Assembly (NCBI GenBank): GCA_900539675.1
Contig: UQDJ01000010.1
Span: 1 to 44,538 of the forward strand
Direction: 5' to 3'
Source: an uncultured Coriobacteriaceae bacterium
GTDB taxonomy: Bacteria; Actinomycetota; Coriobacteriia; Coriobacteriales; Eggerthellaceae
DNA length: 44,538 nucleotides
In this document: piece by piece, positions 1 to 7,929 of the stretch
Layout: each line of letters opens with the position of its first letter
Numbering within the stretch: the stretch's first letter is position 1
Made by a program: the position numbers and the translations under genes
The notes under the pieces: generated by a model
What the model was told of the DNA's origin: nothing
Seen by the model: only the letters and a program-made list of their open reading frames with translations
The model's database searches: none

Positions 1-2
1 AT

Positions 3-626
3 GAAGCTGAAATTACCCCTGATGAAAAACAAATCATAGATAACGTACTTAGATATGACACATTAGCCGACAGATATAACCCAACATGGGAAGACTCGGT
101 TAAATTCATGTGGAACCCGAACGCATCAAAATCCGATTTAAATGCATACTTTTTGGTTTGGCTTAAAGAAGGTCTTAGACATCCTATGACTTATTTTCAG
201 GCTGCGTTAGCACCGGTATCGCCCTTCTTTTCGGTTGGCGACCTTGAAATAGCTTGGACAACCGGAGATGAACAACACGCTGGAAGCCCGCTTCTATGGC
301 AGCCTGAAGAATTAGATATGTTTCGCAATGCCCTTCATTCGGCAGTTTCCGCAATGAGCGAAATACCAGTTATTGGATTACTGTTTAAAGCACCATTTTG
401 GACACTATGTTTGCCTCTATTAGCCATATGCCTTATTCTTGCCTGCAGAAAATCCCTCGTTCCCATATTTATACCAATTGCAGGCTATCTAGTATTTTGT
501 TTTATTTCTCCTACATACGATACTCGATACATTGTGCCGTTAGTTTTTTCTTTGCCATTATTTTTGTGCCTATTATTCACGGTGCAAGCAAAAAATTCTA
601 GAGATGAAATCGCGGTTCAACATTAG
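3..626 (+). CDS. Polytopic membrane protein, C-terminal part (5' end outside window)
   Basis: The frame is open from the first complete codon of the window and reads 207 residues before a TAG stop, so the gene is cut by the window edge. An internal ATG at 108 is not a convincing start because the upstream codons continue as normal protein sequence. The visible part has a soluble stretch followed by strongly hydrophobic segments near the C-terminus, and contains the block KEGLRHPMTYFQA, which resembles the large polytopic membrane proteins (DUF6020-like) found in Gram-positive polysaccharide loci. Its position beside rmlAB and glycosyltransferases suggests a role in surface glycan assembly, possibly lipid-linked glycosyl transfer or polymerisation. 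The family assignment is from memory of similar proteins and is tentative. A decayed gene at 21687-22234 has a similar C-terminal character. Confidence 0.6.
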   Translation, partial: EAEITPDEKQIIDNVLRYDTLADRYNPTWEDSVKFMWNPNASKSDLNAYFLVWLKEGLRHPMTYFQAALAPVSPFFSVGDLEIAWTTGDEQHAGSPLLWQPEELDMFRNALHSAVSAMSEIPVIGLLFKAPFWTLCLPLLAICLILACRKSLVPIFIPIAGYLVFCFISPTYDTRYIVPLVFSLPLFLCLLFTVQAKNSRDEIAVQH

Positions 627-663
627 CTGTAAAAGTTTTATTTCGAGATAGAACTTTTACAGC
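626..663. terminator. Bidirectional terminator between convergent genes
   Basis: A perfect 12-bp inverted repeat (GCTGTAAAAGTT at 626-637 and its complement at 652-663) with a 14-nt loop lies between the convergent membrane-protein gene and rmlB. The A/T-rich arms mean that either strand gives a U-containing 3' side. The first base overlaps the stop codon of the upstream gene. Confidence 0.75.
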
Positions 664-675
664 CCTCTAATAACG

Positions 676-1683
676 TTATTGCCCCTGCTTGGCATACTTT
701 GCTTCAGTTGCCTCTTTCGCAGGACGCCACCACGATTCATGATCGCGATACCATTGAATAGTTTGAGCTAAACCAGCTGCGAAATTGGTGTGTTTAGGCT
801 GCCAACCAAGTTCAGTGCGCAGCTTCGTTGAATCAATTGCATATCGGCGATCATGGCCTGGCCTGTCACGAACCCAATCAAAATCATCGGGGCTTTTACC
901 CATGCCTTCAAGAATGGCATGCAGCACATCAATGTTGCTTTTTTCGCCATCAGCACCAATAAGGTAGGTTTCACCCATTTTGCCCTTAGTCAAAATGGTC
1001 CATACGGCAGAGCTATGATCTTCAGTATGAATCCAGTCACGTACGTTAAGACCATCGCCATACAGCTTGGGCTTAATGCCACATAATATGTTAGTAATTT
1101 GACGGGGAATGAACTTCTCTATGTGCTGGTAAGGGCCATAGTTATTCGAGCAATTACTAATGGTAGTGCGCAGCCCATACGTACGCGTCCATGCGCGCAC
1201 CAGCAAATCCGATGCAGCCTTAGTTGAACTATAAGGGCTAGAAGGATTGTAAGGGGTTTCCTCTGTAAAACGCGCCGGATCGTCAAGAGCTAAATCCCCA
1301 TACACTTCATCGGTAGATACGTGATGGTAGCGCACATCATATTTACGGCATGCTTCCAGCAAACAATAAGTACCCTCTACATTGGTATGCAAAAATGGCT
1401 CTGGGTTGGCAATGGAATTATCGTTATGTGATTCTGCAGCATAGTGCACAATGGCATCGTGACCGGGAACCAGCTTGTCTAATAATTCGCGATCGCAAAT
1501 ATCACCCACTACCAGTTCTACCCTATCAGCAGGCAAGCCAGCGATGTTTTCCTTATTACCCGCATAGGTAAGCTTGTCCAAAACGGTAACATGTACATCA
1601 GGGTGGTTATTCACCACGTAGTGTACAAAGTTAGACCCAATAAAGCCGCAGCCACCAGTAACAATAATATTGCGATATTCCAT
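676..1683 (-). CDS. rmlB: dTDP-glucose 4,6-dehydratase RmlB
   Basis: This 335-residue protein converts dTDP-glucose to dTDP-4-keto-6-deoxyglucose in the cytoplasm, the second step of dTDP-6-deoxysugar synthesis. It is an extended short-chain dehydrogenase: the NAD-binding glycine motif GGCGFIG lies at residues 10-16, the catalytic Thr-Asp-Glu triad of this family at 124-126 (STDEVYGD), and the YxxxK motif at 151-155 (YSSTK). Length is normal for RmlB. Its ATG is 1 nt past the stop codon of rmlA, so the two are surely co-transcribed, last in a four-gene minus-strand operon (GT2, DUF2304, rmlA, rmlB). rmlC and rmlD are absent here, so the final sugar (L-rhamnose or another 6-deoxyhexose) cannot be read from this locus. 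Confidence 0.96.
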   Translation of the reverse strand: MEYRNIIVTGGCGFIGSNFVHYVVNNHPDVHVTVLDKLTYAGNKENIAGLPADRVELVVGDICDRELLDKLVPGHDAIVHYAAESHNDNSIANPEPFLHTNVEGTYCLLEACRKYDVRYHHVSTDEVYGDLALDDPARFTEETPYNPSSPYSSTKAASDLLVRAWTRTYGLRTTISNCSNNYGPYQHIEKFIPRQITNILCGIKPKLYGDGLNVRDWIHTEDHSSAVWTILTKGKMGETYLIGADGEKSNIDVLHAILEGMGKSPDDFDWVRDRPGHDRRYAIDSTKLRTELGWQPKHTNFAAGLAQTIQWYRDHESWWRPAKEATEAKYAKQGQ

Positions 1684-1684
1684 G

Positions 1685-2593
1685 TTATTCCCTTACCATA
1701 CCTGCCGTTGGCACACCATGAACTACCTTATGCGCCAAAACATTCGCCAAATGCTGACCATACAGTGATTTGCCATAGCGCTCCGCTGCATGTTGCAGCA
1801 CGGTGCTATCAATCCAGCCAGCGTTAAAAGCAATTTCTTCTAAGGAAGCAATCTGTAATCCTTGATTCTTTTCCACTACACGCACGTATTCGCTAGCACG
1901 ATATAAGCTATCCATAGTGCCGGTATCCAACCATGCGCTACCACGAGGAAGCAAGCTAACCTTAAGCGAGCCATCTTCCAAATACATCTTATTTAAATCG
2001 GTAATTTCCAATTCCCCACGAGCAGACGGCTTAACCTGCTTAGCAAATTCCACTGCCCGATGATCGTAGAAATACAAACCGGTTACTGCATAATTACTTT
2101 TAGGCTGTTCGGGTTTTTCTTCAAGCGATACCGCATTACCATTCTCATCAAACTCCACAACGCCGAAACGTTCTGGGTCGGTAACGTAGTAACCAAATAC
2201 CGTAGCACCTTCGCTGCGAGATGCAGCCTGCTTAAGGCTTGCCGTGAAGCCGCCACCATAGAAAATGTTGTCGCCTAAAATGAGTGCACATGAATCGCCA
2301 CCGATAAACTCTTCGCCAATAAGTAGCGCTTGAGCTAAGCCATCGGGGCTGGGCTGCACTTTGTACGAAAGGTTAATACCAAATTGAGAACCATCACCAA
2401 GCAACCGCTCAAAATTAGGCAAATCGGTTGGCGTTGAAATAAGTAATATATCCCTAATTCCTGCCAGCATAAGAACTGACAGAGGATAATAAATCATCGG
2501 CTTATCATATACCGGCAACAGCTGCTTTGATGTTACCGTAGTGAGTGGATACAAACGTGTACCCGACCCACCTGCCAGAATGATTCCCTTCAT
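1685..2593 (-). CDS. rmlA: Glucose-1-phosphate thymidylyltransferase RmlA
   Basis: This 302-residue enzyme makes dTDP-glucose from dTTP and glucose-1-phosphate and is the committed step of dTDP-sugar synthesis. The nucleotidyltransferase signature LAGGSGTRLYPLT is at residues 6-18, the metal-binding GDN at about 107-109, and EKPEQPKS follows in the middle of the protein. Length fits the short RmlA class. The gene starts 2 nt after the DUF2304 gene and is followed immediately by rmlB. The product feeds RmlB directly. Confidence 0.96.
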   Translation of the reverse strand: MKGIILAGGSGTRLYPLTTVTSKQLLPVYDKPMIYYPLSVLMLAGIRDILLISTPTDLPNFERLLGDGSQFGINLSYKVQPSPDGLAQALLIGEEFIGGDSCALILGDNIFYGGGFTASLKQAASRSEGATVFGYYVTDPERFGVVEFDENGNAVSLEEKPEQPKSNYAVTGLYFYDHRAVEFAKQVKPSARGELEITDLNKMYLEDGSLKVSLLPRGSAWLDTGTMDSLYRASEYVRVVEKNQGLQIASLEEIAFNAGWIDSTVLQHAAERYGKSLYGQHLANVLAHKVVHGVPTAGMVRE

Positions 2594-2595
2594 TA

Positions 2596-3048
2596 CTAAC
2601 GATCTCCTTCAGATTCAGTGGCATTATTAACAGCTGGCTTGTCAGTTTTTCCGTTGCTTTGCTTTTCAACGTTATCTTTGTCGTTTGCTTCCACAGTGCG
2701 CTCATGATCATTTTGATAACGCTCAAACTTTTCAACCGCAAGCTGCTGAGTTAGTTCTTTTATTTTGGTGTCTGCTTGGGAAATACGCATGCTCAAATTA
2801 AAGCTTTGGATAAGCAGAATAAAGATGAAGAACAGGAACACAAAGTTGACCGGCGCCATAGTTCCTGCCATATCCGACAGCCAGAAGAAGATCTGCGGGA
2901 ACAAGCTGAATATTAAAATGACACCCGCAAAGCAAAACCAGAAAATTGAGTCTTCAAGCTTTACCTTTGCATTGCGAACCTTCTTGCCAATAAAAATAAA
3001 CGTACACAGCGCCACCACTATCAGAACAATGCGCAAAACGATAGTCAT
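2596..3048 (-). CDS. DUF2304 family small membrane protein
   Basis: This 150-residue protein has three predicted membrane segments (about residues 4-20, 34-56 and 64-84), then an amphipathic, coiled-coil-like stretch (about 88-112), then a hydrophilic tail rich in Asn, Asp and Lys. The size and layout match the DUF2304 family, which commonly sits directly after a DPM1-like GT2 gene. Here its ATG overlaps the stop codon of that GT2 gene by one base (TAATG), indicating translational coupling. It probably anchors or assists the GT2 enzyme at the membrane; a direct function is not established. The charged tail is longer than the core family needs and may vary among strains. Confidence 0.8.
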   Translation of the reverse strand: MTIVLRIVLIVVALCTFIFIGKKVRNAKVKLEDSIFWFCFAGVILIFSLFPQIFFWLSDMAGTMAPVNFVFLFFIFILLIQSFNLSMRISQADTKIKELTQQLAVEKFERYQNDHERTVEANDKDNVEKQSNGKTDKPAVNNATESEGDR

Positions 3049-3746
3049 TATTCATCACCGCCCACGCGCTTACGAATATGCTGAATAAACAAGATTGATA
3101 TCGTCATCCGAAGCATATACATAGCAGATGTCCAAGGATTCAGGTAACTTTCCCCTGCCGTGCGCTCCGCCATTTCTACGGGAACTTCGACAACCTTTGC
3201 ATTCGCACGCTTAATTAAAAACGAAACCGTATCAGGCTCAGGGCCATAATTGAGGCCCATTGCCAGAATCTTGATCATACGTTTATTGAATGCACGCATG
3301 CCCGATGTTGGATCCGTTAACTTTTGACCAGTAGCCAATCTAATAGCACCAGATATTAAGTTACTGCCGAACATGCGCATTGATTTGGGTTTCTTTTTAT
3401 TGATAAAACGAGACCCAATGGCAATATCGTTCGTCTTTATTGCTTCAACAAGAGGCTCGATATACTGGGGCAAATGCTGGCCATCGGCATCAAATTGGAT
3501 TGCACAATCATAGTTATGACGATAGGCATACTTCATGCCCGCCTGAAATGCGCCTGCCAGACCCAGGTTTGTCGCTAAGTCCAAGAAGGGATAGTGATTA
3601 TCCCTGCACACTTGCACCGTGCCATCTGCAGAGCCATCATTAACGATCAAGAAATCCACCTGGGGAGCATTCTGCATAACCGATTCAATGGTTTGCTGAA
3701 GGGATTCTTCTTCATTGTATGCCGGTATTATGAGGAGTGTCTTCAA
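3048..3746 (-). CDS. GT2 family glycosyltransferase, DPM1-like
   Basis: This 232-residue GT-A fold enzyme resembles polyprenyl-phosphate mannose/glucose synthases. It opens with IIPAYNEEES (6-15), carries NDGSADGT at 36-43 and the metal-binding DADGQ at 86-90, and has no large membrane domain of its own. Enzymes of this type transfer a hexose from a nucleotide sugar to polyprenyl phosphate or to a lipid-linked glycan. The coupled DUF2304 gene probably supplies the membrane part. It is first in the operon ending with rmlB and is divergent from the GT2 gene at 3851. The exact donor and acceptor cannot be deduced. Confidence 0.88.
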   Translation of the reverse strand: MKTLLIIPAYNEEESLQQTIESVMQNAPQVDFLIVNDGSADGTVQVCRDNHYPFLDLATNLGLAGAFQAGMKYAYRHNYDCAIQFDADGQHLPQYIEPLVEAIKTNDIAIGSRFINKKKPKSMRMFGSNLISGAIRLATGQKLTDPTSGMRAFNKRMIKILAMGLNYGPEPDTVSFLIKRANAKVVEVPVEMAERTAGESYLNPWTSAMYMLRMTISILFIQHIRKRVGGDE

Positions 3747-3850
3747 ACTGGGTCCTTAAAGCCTGTTCTACAAACCCCTATTGTACTTTTCAATTACAAT
3801 TAACGGAACAACGTTGATGTATTACACAAATGATTTGGAGTCCATTATTC

Positions 3851-4888
3851 ATGTCCACGAAAAAGGTAAGCATTGTTGTTCCCTGTTATAAGGTCGAAGA
3901 CTACCTGCCACGCTGCCTAGACTCCCTAGTTAACCAAACTTTAGATAATATTGAAGCAATCTGTATTAACGACGGATCCCCTGATCACTGCATAGACATA
4001 TTGCGTGATTATGAACGACGTTACCCTGACACGATTATTGTCATTGACAAACAAAACGAAGGCGTTTGGCGCGGCCGTTTTGACGCTATAGCCATCGCCC
4101 GTGGTGAATACATTGGTTTTGTTGATAGCGACGATTACGTGGAACCCACTTTTGCCGAACAGCTTTATTCTGCCGCCAAAAACAACGACGCCGACATAGC
4201 AATTTGCGGATTCCATCGCGTAGACGTTGATTCAGGCAAGATCCTGAATACCGAAATGACCGAAGAACGTGCGCCATTTGATGCTCAACAGGAGCCCCAA
4301 CGCCTTCTAGAACTCAATGGCGCCCCTTGGAATAAAGTCTTTCGTGCGCCCTTATTGAAGAATTTGCATGACTTTAAAGAGCCACCGCGTATCTTTGACG
4401 ACATGATGATGCATTTGCTTACTTTTCCCTACGTGCATCGGATTGCATTTACACCACATGCGCTGGTCAACTACATTATTCGTAATGATTCTATAATGAC
4501 CACCATTGACAAAAGCAAGATAGACTCAACCTATAAAGCAATGCTTGAAGTTAAAAGTGTTTACGACCAGGATGCCACTCCAACCCTAAAACAATTCTTA
4601 GATGCTGCAGCTTTTTTGCACTTAGGAATTTCCCTTATGTTCAGAATTTCCTACGATAAAAGCGCCAACTTAAAAGAAGAACTTCAACGCAATAAAGAGT
4701 ATTTGGATACGAATTTCCCCAGCTGGAACTCTGATGCCATTATATGTAAAGCAAACGCAAAGAAATATAAGAACGCACTAGAAAAAGTATACTTGGGGCG
4801 CAAAATATATCGGTCTGGCTTAATGCCTACAGCACTACATATATATAGGTTCATGATTCACACGCTCAATATTGATATTAAGTGGTAA
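3851..4888 (+). CDS. GT2 family glycosyltransferase
   Basis: I place the start at the ATG at 3851, not the in-frame ATG at 3830, because a GGAG at 3837-3840 precedes it and the family N-terminus (KVSIVVPCYKVEDYL) begins right after it; the product is 345 residues. NDGSPD at 40-45 and the DSDD metal site at 92-95 mark an inverting GT2 enzyme. The usual GxSxARNxG acceptor-side motif is replaced by GVWRGRFDAI, a visible departure from the neighbouring GT2 enzymes. It is the first of two plus-strand genes and is likely co-transcribed with the GT14 gene 39 nt downstream. It probably adds one sugar during repeat-unit assembly on the cytoplasmic face. Confidence 0.88.
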   Translation: MSTKKVSIVVPCYKVEDYLPRCLDSLVNQTLDNIEAICINDGSPDHCIDILRDYERRYPDTIIVIDKQNEGVWRGRFDAIAIARGEYIGFVDSDDYVEPTFAEQLYSAAKNNDADIAICGFHRVDVDSGKILNTEMTEERAPFDAQQEPQRLLELNGAPWNKVFRAPLLKNLHDFKEPPRIFDDMMMHLLTFPYVHRIAFTPHALVNYIIRNDSIMTTIDKSKIDSTYKAMLEVKSVYDQDATPTLKQFLDAAAFLHLGISLMFRISYDKSANLKEELQRNKEYLDTNFPSWNSDAIICKANAKKYKNALEKVYLGRKIYRSGLMPTALHIYRFMIHTLNIDIKW

Positions 4889-4927
4889 ACCTACTGTTCG
4901 ATAGATATTTAGAGGAGCTGGCTATCC

Positions 4928-5812
4928 ATGAAGCAAGCTATCCTGATTTTGGCCCATAAAGACTTCCAGCAAATTTTAAGATTATCAAAGCGACTCATAA
5001 CACATTTTGAAATATACATTCACTTTGACGCGAAGTTTGAACTTACCCAAGAACAGAAAGACACCCTCCTCAACACTGGAATTCATTTCATTCAACAATA
5101 CAGTGTTCATTGGGGGGCTTGGTCAGTGTGCCAAGCAGTGCTTGCCGTTCTACATGAAGCCCTTAAAGATCCTGAAATAGGCTATTTTCACTTCATATCC
5201 GGCCAAGATTGGCCTGTAAAAAGCTCTGAAGAGATTTTTAATTATTATCAAGCCAACTCCAACATATATATGAAGTATCGATCAGTTGTAGGCGTGAAAG
5301 AAACGGGAGAACCCATAGAGTGGTGGCAGAAATATTACTTTGACTACGATCGAATCCCGCGCCAAACTCTGTATGGGATTCTTTATCATCGTCTTACCCT
5401 ACTCAAACAAACCATTAAACGAACTAACAAGCTTAAAGACCTTAATATTTCTTTGAGTTTGTACCAAGGGTCACAATGGGTTGATATGCCTCGTGATGCC
5501 GCAGAATATATCGTAACTTATCTGCAAAAACATCCAGAAGTTCAGAAGATGCTATCTACCGGCTTCTGCTCTGACGAATTCATGTTCCAAACTCTTTTAT
5601 GCAATTCGCCACTAGCGAACAGGCTTGTTAACAACAACCATCGCCTCATTAAACTTGTAAAACAGCACGATAGCTATCCCGCGATTCTGGATGAATCAAA
5701 CTACGATGAAATCATCTCGGGGGATTACCATTTTGTTCGAAAAATTGACAGTACATACTCGGCTACGCTTATTGATATGATTGAGCGTCATTGCAAACAA
5801 AAAGAAATTTAA
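4928..5812 (+). CDS. GT14 (Core-2/I-branching-like) glycosyltransferase
   Basis: This 294-residue protein matches the bacterial beta-1,6-N-acetylglucosaminyltransferase/xylosyltransferase-like family. Family marks include ILAHKDFQQ near the start, IHFDAK at 31-36, GAWSVCQAVLAVL at 63-75, the SGQDWPVK block at 91-98, GSQWVDMPR at 181-189 and DEFMFQT at 216-222. These enzymes do not need a DxD metal site and usually transfer GlcNAc or xylose to an acceptor sugar. An AGAGGAG-type ribosome site precedes the ATG. It is convergent with the next gene, with only 6 nt between the stop codons. The sugar and linkage are not predictable from sequence. Confidence 0.87.
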   Translation: MKQAILILAHKDFQQILRLSKRLITHFEIYIHFDAKFELTQEQKDTLLNTGIHFIQQYSVHWGAWSVCQAVLAVLHEALKDPEIGYFHFISGQDWPVKSSEEIFNYYQANSNIYMKYRSVVGVKETGEPIEWWQKYYFDYDRIPRQTLYGILYHRLTLLKQTIKRTNKLKDLNISLSLYQGSQWVDMPRDAAEYIVTYLQKHPEVQKMLSTGFCSDEFMFQTLLCNSPLANRLVNNNHRLIKLVKQHDSYPAILDESNYDEIISGDYHFVRKIDSTYSATLIDMIERHCKQKEI

Positions 5813-5818
5813 GTGATC

Positions 5819-6832
5819 TTATTGCATGCCTTTTGCAGCAAGTTTTTTAAAAGGCTTGATCAATGCAACTGGAATATGGGCCCCCATGAGTACATCGCAG
5901 CAAAGCGCTCCAATCTTTAACGCTAAAGGAACCTCTGAATTATTCATAAGGCTTCTGCCTGGGAATTGCTTCCAATATGGCCTGAGGTCTGCCAGAGCTT
6001 TTTTGTCGCCCAAAACATAATACCGACGTACAAATCCGCCAACCGCCAAAGTAACACGTGCTTTTGCGCATTGAGCAGCTTGTGGACAGTTCTCTTTCAT
6101 AAACTCGTACGAAAGAACTTTCATTTTTACTTCTTCAATATTTCTTTCCGGCGTATGCAGTCTCGAAAGTCCGCTATCGTTAAAGCGATAACAATACAAA
6201 ACCTTATTTAGAAACAGTATTCGATTACACCGCTTAGCAACATGAATCCAAAACCATTCATCCTCCATCATACTTTTTGAAGGATCGAACTTTTCTAGAA
6301 GACAACCATTATTTATTACCAAGTTAGAACGAACTACCTTGCCGTGGACATATCCACCATAAGGAGAGTAAATATCCATCATCCGAACAAGCATTTCATG
6401 ACTTGTACCCCATACGGAAGCGGCCGGTAATTCCCCAATATCGCCACTGCTATTTCCGTCTATTTGCTCAATACCAAAGAGGATGCAATCTGGCTTATCT
6501 TGCGAGATATATGAAAGGATGACAGACAAGCTTTCGTGCTTCAACCAATCATCGCTATCAATAAACATCAGATAGTCACCAGTAACATGTCGAAGCCCGT
6601 TGTTCCTTGCAGCGCTAACTCCGGCATTTTCTTGAGTAATAACCGTAATGCAAGAATAACGCTTTCTGTAGTCTTCCAATATGGATGCAGATTGATCAGA
6701 AGAACCATCATTGACGCATATTACTTGAAGATCTTCATCAAAGCCCTGGCCCACAACACTATCAAGGCATTGCTTAAGATAATCTTCTGCGTTGTAAATG
6801 GGTATTATTATTGATAGTTTCGAAGGGCTCAT
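5819..6832 (-). CDS. GT2 family glycosyltransferase
   Basis: This 337-residue GT2 enzyme starts with LSIIIPIYNAEDYL, has NDGSSD at 41-46, GVSAARNNGL at 71-80 and DSDD at 92-95, all canonical for the A-family transferases. The C-terminal third has several hydrophobic and basic stretches that may touch the membrane. It is the last gene of the long minus-strand block and lies 78 nt after the GT52 gene. It probably adds a sugar to the repeat unit; donor unknown. Confidence 0.88.
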   Translation of the reverse strand: MSPSKLSIIIPIYNAEDYLKQCLDSVVGQGFDEDLQVICVNDGSSDQSASILEDYRKRYSCITVITQENAGVSAARNNGLRHVTGDYLMFIDSDDWLKHESLSVILSYISQDKPDCILFGIEQIDGNSSGDIGELPAASVWGTSHEMLVRMMDIYSPYGGYVHGKVVRSNLVINNGCLLEKFDPSKSMMEDEWFWIHVAKRCNRILFLNKVLYCYRFNDSGLSRLHTPERNIEEVKMKVLSYEFMKENCPQAAQCAKARVTLAVGGFVRRYYVLGDKKALADLRPYWKQFPGRSLMNNSEVPLALKIGALCCDVLMGAHIPVALIKPFKKLAAKGMQ

Positions 6833-6910
6833 TATTTCTCGTTTCAGGGATCGTAGCCTTGAATTTCATCATGTTTCAAAAGACTCAACCACAAACAGCA
6901 TCAAACTCTT

Positions 6911-7927
6911 TTACGGGATAGAGATCGGGTAGTATTCCGCTCCTGGGTATACCACGCTCTTATCGCAAAACAACTTGCGTTTTACGCATGACAATGCATT
7001 TAAGGAAGTGGAAGAATACGTTACTCCTATTTTAAAAGATGATCCTGAGTAGTTAAGCAGCTCCGCGGGCATGAACTGGCTTATTAAATACCCAGAAGGA
7101 ACTATTTTGGAGTAATCGCAAGTATCACGCGGATGAGGCTTTATAAAGAACGGTTGATTCCCCGTAAGAGAATGGCCCAACTTTGAGTAGAACGCCCTTT
7201 GTTCCTCATCGCAGTGTACTAAACCTAATTCCTTTAATGGTTGAGTAAGTACCAGCACAGCGCCCTGAACAGCAGCTAAAGGCTTTCCATTAAAAACGTT
7301 TATCAACTGATCTATCGTCTTTTGCGGCAGTTGATCAAAGAGTTGTTTTCTGGGGCAAACTTTTATAGGATGACGCAGCTTAGTTTTCATATTTTCCGCG
7401 TCATTAACCTCAACATCAATACACTGGCTTGACCAACCATATGAGATTGGAAAGCGCATGAAAAATGCCGCCAACTTCCGAAGAATAATAAAATGCCCTT
7501 TTACCTGGTATTGATCGAAAAGCTTATAGCAATCAAGTCCATCTTCCAAAAGATGATATTTTCTTTTCGTTATCGAGCAATACCAACCACAAATGTCCTT
7601 GTCATTAAATAAATAAATTTCATCGTAATCATCAAGCAAATGAAAGTAGCTACGAAAGCTTGACCGGAAAAAGAACATCTTGAAAAAACAGAGCTCAAAC
7701 GGATGCCATTCTTCTTCAAAATGCCTAATGCGATATATAAACACATCATTTAAACTCGACAGATCTCGCAAGCGATCACATAGCACATTTGCTTGAGGCA
7801 TCGTATCCAAAATAGCTATATCCGCCTTTGGCGTGATTCTAAGAAGTACTTTTATGGACGCAATTAGTAAATGATAAATTGTCGAACACACATATAGCTC
7901 AGATTGCTCGCTTTTATTTGAAGCCAT
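6911..7927 (-). CDS. GT52-like sialyltransferase / polysialyltransferase-family protein
   Basis: The 338-residue protein begins ELYVCSTIYHLLIASI, typical of GT52 enzymes. It has both short motifs known for bacterial sialyltransferases: an acidic D/E-D/E-G motif (EDG at 128-130, in YHLLEDG) and the HP motif (HP at 265-266, in FIKPHPRD), plus a Ser/Thr cluster (TYSSTS) near the C-terminus. Members transfer a sialic acid from CMP-sialic acid to a glycan. The start codon is 2 nt from the neuB-like stop, behind AGGAAGAG, so the two are coupled, which supports a CMP-nonulosonate donor. The actual nonulosonic acid may not be Neu5Ac, given the PseG domain next door. Confidence 0.82.
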   Translation of the reverse strand: MASNKSEQSELYVCSTIYHLLIASIKVLLRITPKADIAILDTMPQANVLCDRLRDLSSLNDVFIYRIRHFEEEWHPFELCFFKMFFFRSSFRSYFHLLDDYDEIYLFNDKDICGWYCSITKRKYHLLEDGLDCYKLFDQYQVKGHFIILRKLAAFFMRFPISYGWSSQCIDVEVNDAENMKTKLRHPIKVCPRKQLFDQLPQKTIDQLINVFNGKPLAAVQGAVLVLTQPLKELGLVHCDEEQRAFYSKLGHSLTGNQPFFIKPHPRDTCDYSKIVPSGYLISQFMPAELLNYSGSSFKIGVTYSSTSLNALSCVKRKLFCDKSVVYPGAEYYPISIP

Positions 7928-7929
7928 TA

